Shown here piece by piece: positions 57,259 through 64,000 of a stretch of DNA of 64,000 bases (its first letter is position 1; each line of letters starts with the position of its first letter). The notes under the pieces are model-generated. The model had not been told where the DNA came from. It worked only from the letters and a program-made list of their open reading frames with translations, and searched no databases. The stretch comes from Streptomyces sp. PCS3-D2 (lineage in GTDB: Bacteria; Actinomycetota; Actinomycetes; Streptomycetales; Streptomycetaceae): positions 4,464,501 to 4,528,500 of the forward strand of contig NZ_CP097800.1 of the NCBI RefSeq assembly GCF_000612545.2, given 5' to 3'. The translations under genes and the position numbers were made by a program.

Positions 57259-58140
57259 ATGAGCCCTTCCTCCACCTCCAAGGACGCACCTCCGCCGCTG
57301 CCCGAACCGCTCCGGGTGGCGGTGGCGGACTCGCACACCCACCTGGACATGCAGGCGGGAACCGTCGAGGAGGGCCTCGCCAAGGCCGCCTCGGTCGGCG
57401 TGACCACAGTGGTCCAGGTCGGCTGCGACGTGAAGGGCTCCCGGTGGGCCGCCGAGACCGCGGCCGCGTACGACAACGTCCACGCGGCCGTGGCCCTGCA
57501 CCCCAACGAGGCCCCGCGCATCGTGCACGGCGATCCGGACGGCTGGTCCCGCCAGGGCGCCCGGACCGGCGGCGGCGAGGCCGCCCTGGACGACGCCCTC
57601 GCCGAGATCGAGGCCCTGGCCGCCCTCGGCCACGTCAAGGCTGTCGGCGAGACCGGCCTCGACTTCTTCCGCACCGGGCCCGAGGGCGTGGCCGCGCAGG
57701 AGCGTTCCTTCCGCGCCCACATCGAGATCGCCAAGCGGCAGGGCAAGGCCCTCGTCATCCACGACCGCGACGCCCACGCCGACGTGCTGCGCGTCCTGCG
57801 CGAGGAGGGCGCCCCCGAGCGGACCGTCTTCCACTGCTACTCGGGAGACGCCGACATGGCCCGCGAGTGCGCCGCCGCCGGCTACTACCTGTCCTTCGCC
57901 GGAACCGTCACCTTCAAGAACGCCGCGCCGCTGCGCGAGGCGCTGGCCGTGGCCCCGCTGGAACTGGTCCTCGTCGAGACGGACGCGCCCTACCTGACCC
58001 CCGCGCCCTACCGCGGACGGCCCAACGCGCCGTACCTCATTCCGCTGACGGTGCGCGCGATGGCCGCGGTCCGCGGAATCGACGAGGACGCGATGGCCAC
58101 CGCCCTGGCGGCCAACACGTCCCGCGCCTTCGACTACTGA
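57259..58140 (+). CDS. tatD: TatD family metal-dependent hydrolase
   Basis: 293 residues. TIM-barrel amidohydrolase motifs: 'VADSHTHLDMQ' (metal His pair), 'VGETGLDFFR' (bridging Glu), 'LVIHDRDAHADVLRVL', 'VFHCYSGD', 'LVETDAPYLTPAPYRGRPNAP' (catalytic Asp). Members are DNases acting on 3' ends or D-amino-acyl-tRNA editing enzymes. Leaderless: TAGGAT (57247-57252) ends exactly 7 nt before ATG 57259. It precedes the rpf gene, a common arrangement (tatD-rpf-rsmA-ispE). Confidence 0.94.
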   Translation: MSPSSTSKDAPPPLPEPLRVAVADSHTHLDMQAGTVEEGLAKAASVGVTTVVQVGCDVKGSRWAAETAAAYDNVHAAVALHPNEAPRIVHGDPDGWSRQGARTGGGEAALDDALAEIEALAALGHVKAVGETGLDFFRTGPEGVAAQERSFRAHIEIAKRQGKALVIHDRDAHADVLRVLREEGAPERTVFHCYSGDADMARECAAAGYYLSFAGTVTFKNAAPLREALAVAPLELVLVETDAPYLTPAPYRGRPNAPYLIPLTVRAMAAVRGIDEDAMATALAANTSRAFDY

Positions 58141-58169
58141 CCGCCCCACCCCGGACGGGCACGTAGGGT

Positions 58170-58210
58170 AGTCGTACGACTTTGTTCCGTAATGACTCCT
58201 CGGCTAGGGT
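58170..58210 (+). promoter_or_regulatory. rpf promoter with upstream 12-bp palindrome
   Basis: AGTCGTACGACT (58170-58181) is a perfect palindrome touching the -35 box TTGTTC (58182-58187). A 17-bp spacer leads to TAGGGT (58205-58210). Transcription would start near 58217, giving a leader of about 40 nt. The palindrome position fits an activator or repressor site. Confidence 0.6.
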
Positions 58211-58257
58211 GCCGTGCCGCAACCAGCGGGTGCCGGACCACCAGGGGAGCGAGCGTC

Positions 58258-59826
58258 GTGAGCGATACGCAGGGCAGTCACCTCCGAGGCGCTCCCGTCC
58301 CGGACGCGTACGGGGGCGGATCCCCGGCCTGGCCGGCCTGGCCGGTCTGGCCCGCCGCCGAAGCCGGTCCGGTCGGTCCCGCTCCCGGCGACCCCGGTCC
58401 GGTCGACGCCGGACCCTCGTCGTGGGAGACGGAACCGGCCGTCCCCCTCCCCGCCCCGCGCGCCGAGGACCAGGACGGTGAAGGGCCCGTGCCGGTACCC
58501 GCCCCGGGAACGGGCCGCCGCCGCGCCCCCACGCCCACCCCCACCATCGCCGACGTCGGGGCGCTCGCCCCCGGCCGACGGGCCCGCGGCCGCACCTCCC
58601 TCGCCGAGCCCCCGACCGGCACCGGCCGCCGCCGCGGCCCCGCCGCACCGGCTCTCCCCGCCCCTCCGCACGCCGGGACGGGACACGGCCGCCGCCGCGC
58701 CACCGGACCGGTGCTCCCCGGTCCCCCCGCATCCGCTGCCGACTGGCGGCGGATCGTGCCCCAGGCCCTGGTCGTCGCCTTCCTGGCCGGTGGCACGACC
58801 GCGTTCGTCGCCGCGGACAAGTCGGTACGCCTCACCGTCGACGGAGTCCCGAGGCACCTGCACACCTTCGCCGGGGACGTGGAGGAACTGCTCGCCGCGG
58901 AAGGGCTCGACGTCGGCCCCCACGACCTCGTGGCCCCCGCCCCGGGGGAACCCCTCGACGACGGCGAGGAGATCGTCGTCCGCTACGGCCGCCCCCTGCG
59001 CCTGACCCTCGACGGACAGCAGCGCCAGGTGTGGACCACCGCCCGCACCGTCGAAGGCGCCCTGCGCCAGTTCGGCATCCGTGCCGAGGGCGCCCACCTC
59101 TCCGCCCCGCGCACCGCCCCCGTACCGCGCTCCGGCCTGACCCTCAGCGTCCGTACCGAGCGGAGCGTCACCTTCATGGCCGACGGCCGCGAACGCACCG
59201 TCCGCACCAACGCCGCCACCGTCCAGGAGGCCCTCGACCAGGCGGGCATCACCCTCCGGGACCAGGACACCACCTCCGTGCCGCCCACTGCCTTCCCGCG
59301 CGACGGCCAGACCGTCACCGTGCTCCGCATCACCGGCACCCGAGAGGTCCGCGAGGAGCGCATTCCCTTCGGGACCGAGCGGGTCGACGACGCCGAGCTC
59401 TTCGCCGGGACCGAGGTCGTCGAGCGGGCCGGCCGGCCCGGGGTGCGCAGGGTCACCTACAGCCTGCGCACCGTCAACGGGGTCCGGCAGAAGCCCCGAG
59501 CCATCGCCGACGAGGTCGTGCGCGAGCCCGTCACCCAGTACGTCAGGATCGGCACCCGGCCCCTGCCCCGCTCGGTCGCCGGCGCGGACGGCCTCAACTG
59601 GGCGGCCCTCGCCCAGTGCGAGTCCGGCGGCCGGCCCTCCGCCACCGACGCCTCGGGGACGTACGGCGGCCTGTACCAGTTCGACGTGCGCACCTGGCAG
59701 GGTCTGGGCGGCAGCGGCCGCCCGCAGGACGCCCCGGCCACGGAACAGACCTACCGGGCGAAGAAGCTCTACGTGCAGCGGGGGGCGAGCCCGTGGCCCC
59801 ACTGCGGCCGCAGGCTCACGTCGTAG
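58258..59826 (+). CDS. resuscitation-promoting factor (RpfB-like)
   Basis: 522 residues. A long Pro/Gly/Arg-rich cytoplasmic N-terminus (1-165) carries three GTG(HG)RRR motifs, followed by one TM helix (about 167-187). Three DUF348 ubiquitin-like domains follow (about 190-360: 'VRLTVDGVPRHLHTFAGDVEELLAAEGLDVGPHDLV', 'LRLTLDGQQRQVWTTARTVEGALRQFGI', 'VTFMADGRERTVRTNAATVQEALDQAGI'), then a G5 domain (about 360-435) and a C-terminal lysozyme-like transglycosylase (about 443-522: 'LNWAALAQCESGG' with catalytic Glu, 'GGLYQFDVRTWQGLGG'). Rpfs cleave peptidoglycan to trigger germination and regrowth. GTG 58258 has GGGGAG upstream. Confidence 0.94.
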   Translation: MSDTQGSHLRGAPVPDAYGGGSPAWPAWPVWPAAEAGPVGPAPGDPGPVDAGPSSWETEPAVPLPAPRAEDQDGEGPVPVPAPGTGRRRAPTPTPTIADVGALAPGRRARGRTSLAEPPTGTGRRRGPAAPALPAPPHAGTGHGRRRATGPVLPGPPASAADWRRIVPQALVVAFLAGGTTAFVAADKSVRLTVDGVPRHLHTFAGDVEELLAAEGLDVGPHDLVAPAPGEPLDDGEEIVVRYGRPLRLTLDGQQRQVWTTARTVEGALRQFGIRAEGAHLSAPRTAPVPRSGLTLSVRTERSVTFMADGRERTVRTNAATVQEALDQAGITLRDQDTTSVPPTAFPRDGQTVTVLRITGTREVREERIPFGTERVDDAELFAGTEVVERAGRPGVRRVTYSLRTVNGVRQKPRAIADEVVREPVTQYVRIGTRPLPRSVAGADGLNWAALAQCESGGRPSATDASGTYGGLYQFDVRTWQGLGGSGRPQDAPATEQTYRAKKLYVQRGASPWPHCGRRLTS

Positions 59827-59861
59827 TCGGGACCACTCGGCCGATCTGAGACGCTTTACCG

Positions 59862-60773
59862 GTGAGCACCGCAGAGCAGCAGCCCGATAACCCCGCGCCC
59901 AGCGCCCCCGACGCCCTTCTGGGCCCCGCCGACGTCCGGGAACTGGCCGCCGCCCTCGGCGTACGCCCGACGAAGCAGAAGGGGCAGAACTTCGTCATCG
60001 ACGCCAACACGGTGCGCCGGATCGTGCGCACCGCCGAGGTCCGCCCGGACGACGTGGTCGTCGAGGTCGGCCCCGGGCTGGGCTCGCTGACGCTCGCGCT
60101 GCTGGAGGCCGCCGACCGGGTCGTCGCCGTCGAGATCGACGACATCCTGGCGGCCGCCCTGCCCGCAACCATCGAGGCCCGCATGCCCGCGAAGAAGGAC
60201 CGCTTCGCGCTGGTCCACTCCGACGCGATGCTGGTCACCGAACTGCCCGGCCCGGCACCGACCGCACTGGTCGCGAACCTGCCCTACAACGTGGCCGTAC
60301 CCGTCCTGCTGACCATGCTCGACCGCTTCCCGAGCATCGAGCGGACCCTCGTCATGGTCCAGGCCGAGGTCGCCGACCGGCTGGCCGCCGAGCCCGGCAG
60401 CAAGGTCTACGGCGTGCCCTCCGTCAAGGCCGGCTGGTACGCGCACGTCAAGCGCGCCGGAGCCATCGGCCGCAAGGTCTTCTGGCCCGCGCCCAACGTC
60501 GACTCCGGCCTGGTCTCCCTCGTGCGCCGCACCGAGCCGGTCAGGACGAGCGCCACGAAGGAAGAGGTCTTCGCGGTCGTCGACGCGGCGTTCGCGCAGC
60601 GCCGCAAGACCCTGCGCGCCGCGCTGGCCGGCTGGGCCGGATCGGCGGCGGGCGCGGAGGCCGCGCTGGTCGCCGCGGGCGTCTCCCCGCAGGCCCGCGG
60701 CGAGTCCCTGACGGTGGAGGAGTTCGCCGCGATCGCCGAGCACAAGCCCGCCCCGGAGAGGCCCGCACTGTGA
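59862..60773 (+). CDS. rsmA: 16S rRNA (adenine1518/1519-N6)-dimethyltransferase
   Basis: 303 residues. '[51 protein letters not shown]' (SAM motif I), '[18 protein letters not shown]' (catalytic NLPY), and C-terminal helical domain '[22 protein letters not shown]' are complete. Dimethylates two adenines in helix 45 late in 30S assembly. GTG 59862; overlaps ispE by 4 bp (GTGA). Confidence 0.96.
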   Translation: MSTAEQQPDNPAPSAPDALLGPADVRELAAALGVRPTKQKGQNFVIDANTVRRIVRTAEVRPDDVVVEVGPGLGSLTLALLEAADRVVAVEIDDILAAALPATIEARMPAKKDRFALVHSDAMLVTELPGPAPTALVANLPYNVAVPVLLTMLDRFPSIERTLVMVQAEVADRLAAEPGSKVYGVPSVKAGWYAHVKRAGAIGRKVFWPAPNVDSGLVSLVRRTEPVRTSATKEEVFAVVDAAFAQRRKTLRAALAGWAGSAAGAEAALVAAGVSPQARGESLTVEEFAAIAEHKPAPERPAL

Positions 60774-61696
60774 GCACGCGCCCCGAGAGCACCCGTACGA
60801 CGCCCGTCACCGTGCGGGTCCCCGCGAAGGTCAACGTCCAGCTGGCCGTGGGCGCGGCCCGCCCCGACGGCTACCACGACCTGGCCAACGTCTTCCTCGC
60901 CGTGTCCCTCTTCGACGAGGTGACGGCGACCCCGGCCGAGGCGCTCACGGTGACCTGCGAGGGCCCGGACGCCGACAAGGTCCCGCTGGACCGCACCAAC
61001 CTCGCGGCGCGGGCGGCCGAGATCCTCGCCGCCCGGGCCGGCCTCGAACCGCGGGTCCACCTGCACATCGCCAAGAGCATCCCCGTCGCGGGCGGCATGG
61101 CCGGCGGCAGCGCCGACGGCGCTGCCGCCCTGCTGGCCTGCGATGCCCTGTGGGGCCTGGACACCCCGCGCGGGGAGCTCCTCGACATCTGCGCGGAGCT
61201 CGGCAGCGACGTCCCGTTCAGCCTGGTCGGCGGCGCCGCGCTCGGCACCGGCCGCGGCGAGGTGCTCACCCCGGTGACGGCCGGCTCCTTCCACTGGGTG
61301 TTCGCGGTGGCCGACGGCGGCCTGTCCACCCCGGCCGTCTTCCGCGAGTTCGACCGCCTCACCGCCGATGTCGCGGTCCCGGAGCCCGGGGCCTCGCCGG
61401 ACCTTCTCGCCGCCCTCGCCTCCGGAGACCCGGACGCCCTGGCCGCCACCCTGGCCAACGACCTCCAGCCGGCCGCCCTCTCGCTGCGGCCGTCCCTGCG
61501 GGCGACGCTGGACGCGGGCCTCGGCGCCGGCGCCCTCGCCGCCCTGGTCTCCGGCTCGGGCCCCACCACGGCCTTCCTCGTCGCCGACGGGGAAGCCGCC
61601 GCCAAGGTCGCGGCAGCCCTGGTCGCCTCGGGCACCTGCCGCGCCACCCACACGGCCTGGTCCCCCGCTCCGGGAGCCACGGTCCTGCCGTCCTGA
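60770..61696 (+). CDS. ispE: 4-diphosphocytidyl-2-C-methyl-D-erythritol kinase
   Basis: 308 residues. GHMP kinase of the MEP isoprenoid pathway. '[28 protein letters not shown]', ATP loop '[22 protein letters not shown]', '[21 protein letters not shown]', and '[17 protein letters not shown]' are present. The translational overlap with rsmA is the usual actinobacterial arrangement. Confidence 0.96.
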   Translation: MSTRPESTRTTPVTVRVPAKVNVQLAVGAARPDGYHDLANVFLAVSLFDEVTATPAEALTVTCEGPDADKVPLDRTNLAARAAEILAARAGLEPRVHLHIAKSIPVAGGMAGGSADGAAALLACDALWGLDTPRGELLDICAELGSDVPFSLVGGAALGTGRGEVLTPVTAGSFHWVFAVADGGLSTPAVFREFDRLTADVAVPEPGASPDLLAALASGDPDALAATLANDLQPAALSLRPSLRATLDAGLGAGALAALVSGSGPTTAFLVADGEAAAKVAAALVASGTCRATHTAWSPAPGATVLPS

Positions 61697-61737
61697 CCCC
61701 CGGCTGCGCGACCCGGCTGCGCGGCCCGGCTGCGGCC

Positions 61738-61758
61738 TACTCAGGCCGGAGTTGAGTA
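61738..61758. promoter_or_regulatory. 21-bp inverted repeat upstream of acyltransferase
   Basis: TACTCA-N9-TGAGTA with perfect 6-bp arms, 45 bp before the acyltransferase start and overlapped by CGGCCT-N4-AGGCCG. Three imperfect CCCGGCTGCG words with a 13-bp period precede it (about 61699-61735). Possible operator. Confidence 0.4.
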
Positions 61759-61803
61759 TCCGCACCCTGTCGGGAGACGCCCGGCCGGGGCCACCGTGGG
61801 GTC

Positions 61804-63135
61804 ATGACAGTCAGTGCGCGAACCATGGCCGCCGCCACCCCAGCCGACCGCGACCGGTACGTCGACCTGCTGCGCGTCGCCTCGCTCGGCACCGTCATCA
61901 CCGGGCACTGGCTGATGGCCGCCGTCGGTGGCGACGGCATAGGGAACCTGCTCGCCCTCGTGCCGGCCCTCCAGGTGCTCACCTGGGGGCTGCAGGTCAT
62001 GCCCGTCTTCTTCTTCGTCGGCGGCTTCTCGCACGCCCTGTCCTACCGCTCCCTGGCCCGCCGCACCGAAGGGCCCGTCTACGCCGCCTTCCTGCGGGCT
62101 CGGCTGCGCCGGCTGCTGCGGCCCACCCTCGTCTTCGTCCTGGTGTGGGCCGCCGTCGCGCTCGCCGTGCAGCTCGCCGGCCGCGGCGACGGCACGCTGA
62201 CCGGTGCCGCCCTGCGGCTGGTCACCCAGCCGCTGTGGTTCATCGGGATCTACCTGGCCATGGTCGCCCTCACCCCGCCACTGCTCAGGCTGCACGAGCG
62301 CCACGGCTGGGCGGCCTTCGCCGCCCTCGCCGGCGCCGCCGCGCTCGTCGACGTCCTGCGCTTCGCACTCGGCGTCCCGTACGTGGAGTTCCTGAACTTC
62401 GCCCTGGTCTGGCTCGCCGTCCACCAGCTCGGCTTCCTGCGGGCCGACGCACGCATCCGCCGCCCCGCCGCCCTCGCCGCCGCCGGCCTCGCCGGGGCCG
62501 CGCTGCTGGTGGCCTTCGGCCCGTACCCGCTGTCCATGGTCGGGATGCCCGGCGAGAAGGTCTCCAACATGGCACCGCCCACCCTGGCCCTGCTGTGCCA
62601 CGGACTGTGGCTCGTCGGGGCCGTGCAGCTCGCCGCCCGGCCCGCCGCCGCCCGGCTGGCGCGGCCCCGCGTGTGGCGTGCGGTCGTCGCCGCGAACGGC
62701 GTCGCCATGACCGCCTTCCTCTGGCACCTCACCGCGATGCTCGCCGTGTACGGGGCCCAGCTCGCCCTCGGCGTGGACCTGCCGGAACCCGCCACCGCCG
62801 CCTGGTGGGCGCAGGTCCCCGTACGGATCTTGGCGGCCGCCGCGCTGACCGGTGTGTTGGTCGCCCTGCTGCGCCGCTTCGAGGCCCCCGCACCGGCCGG
62901 CCCGGCCGCTCCCGCAGGAGCCGCCGCGGGCCCCGTTGCCGCCTTCGGGATCACCCTGTGCCTGCTCGGCGTCCTGGGCCTGTCCATGACCGGGCTGGGG
63001 GGCCTCCTCGACGGCCACAGCGCCACGCTCGTCGCCCTCCCGGTCACCGCGCCCGCCGCGATCGCCATGGCACTGGGCGGCGCCTGGCTGGTGGAACGGT
63101 CGGCCCCGGCCCGGAGGGTTAGGCTGAGGGGCTGA
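61804..63135 (+). CDS. membrane acyltransferase family protein (acyltransferase 3)
   Basis: 443 residues, about 10-11 TM helices. The N-terminal 'RDRYVDLLRVASLGTVITGHWLM' has the D-x-L-R and H of acyltransferase-3 enzymes, and 'VMPVFFFVGGFSHALSYRSLARR' the typical F-F-F-V-G-G-F motif. 'AMTAFLWHLTAML' in TM9-10 is also conserved. Such proteins O-acylate sugars or lipids at the membrane. ATG 61804 has a weak GGGG upstream. The substrate is unknown. Same strand as ispE, but its own promoter region is present. Confidence 0.9.
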   Translation: MTVSARTMAAATPADRDRYVDLLRVASLGTVITGHWLMAAVGGDGIGNLLALVPALQVLTWGLQVMPVFFFVGGFSHALSYRSLARRTEGPVYAAFLRARLRRLLRPTLVFVLVWAAVALAVQLAGRGDGTLTGAALRLVTQPLWFIGIYLAMVALTPPLLRLHERHGWAAFAALAGAAALVDVLRFALGVPYVEFLNFALVWLAVHQLGFLRADARIRRPAALAAAGLAGAALLVAFGPYPLSMVGMPGEKVSNMAPPTLALLCHGLWLVGAVQLAARPAAARLARPRVWRAVVAANGVAMTAFLWHLTAMLAVYGAQLALGVDLPEPATAAWWAQVPVRILAAAALTGVLVALLRRFEAPAPAGPAAPAGAAAGPVAAFGITLCLLGVLGLSMTGLGGLLDGHSATLVALPVTAPAAIAMALGGAWLVERSAPARRVRLRG

Positions 63136-63163
63136 TCCACACCCCTTCCCTGGAGCGCGTCTG

Positions 63164-64000
<837 letters not shown>

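Overview
The window is chromosomal DNA of a Streptomyces or a very close relative. Supporting signs are very high GC with strong third-position GC bias, frequent GTG starts, many short GTGA/ATGA-type overlaps, and marker genes for actinomycete development: an SsgA-like protein, SepX/GlpR, a SpoIIE-type phosphatase, a resuscitation-promoting factor, and actinobacterial protein O-mannosyltransferase. The order ssgE - nickel/cobalt ECF transporter - PBP - pmt - rsmI - tatD - rpf - rsmA - ispE matches what I remember of the core region of Streptomyces chromosomes. The window is therefore mostly conserved core, with small accessory stretches. No phage, insertion sequence, CRISPR array or large biosynthetic cluster is visible.

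Layout. 1-5.4 kb: a possible envelope or extracellular-polymer cassette (CelD-type GNAT, secreted GH26-like hydrolase with a 15-bp minisatellite linker, ATP-grasp ligase, FAD oxidoreductase). 5.4-9.9 kb: a PAS-GAF-PP2C-HATPase regulator and several small secreted proteins. 10-14.6 kb: P450, LtrA membrane protein, and a divergent DUF4097 / IS30-HTH-MarR pair with a 16-bp palindrome between them. 14.6-21.4 kb: mscL, CpaB/RcpC-like, CMD protein, mtnP, FmdB, MFS exporter and a cation/proton antiporter that probably starts at CTG. 21.6-30.6 kb: penicillin acylase homologue, 5-FTHF cycloligase, galU, then glp(moeA)-moaC-mog-GNAT-sepX/glpR, which joins molybdopterin-type genes to the divisome. 30.6-35.7 kb: tRNA-Ala(CGC), a duplicated 63-bp terminator segment spaced exactly 1,500 bp apart around a gene remnant and a DUF4253 gene, then CoA-transferase, GNAT, xthA and MerR. 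35.9-39.4 kb: an FMO - alpha/beta hydrolase - SDR operon. 39.4-45.9 kb: tricorn-like protease, and a TetR-MMPL pair with two matching operators. 45.9-50.4 kb: ssgE, then an ECF transporter preceded by a Nur-box-like site, then a serine hydrolase. 50.5-64 kb: PBP, small cysteine-containing secreted protein, TIGR03086 protein, pmt, rsmI, Zn-ribbon protein, tatD, rpf, rsmA, ispE, acyltransferase and the start of an ABC-F gene.

Common threads are envelope growth and sporulation (Glp/SepX, SsgE, PBP, Rpf, Pmt, mscL) and many apparently leaderless genes, in which a TANNNT box ends about 7 nt before the start codon and no Shine-Dalgarno is present. All functional calls are from reading translated sequence and remembered families; no database search was possible.
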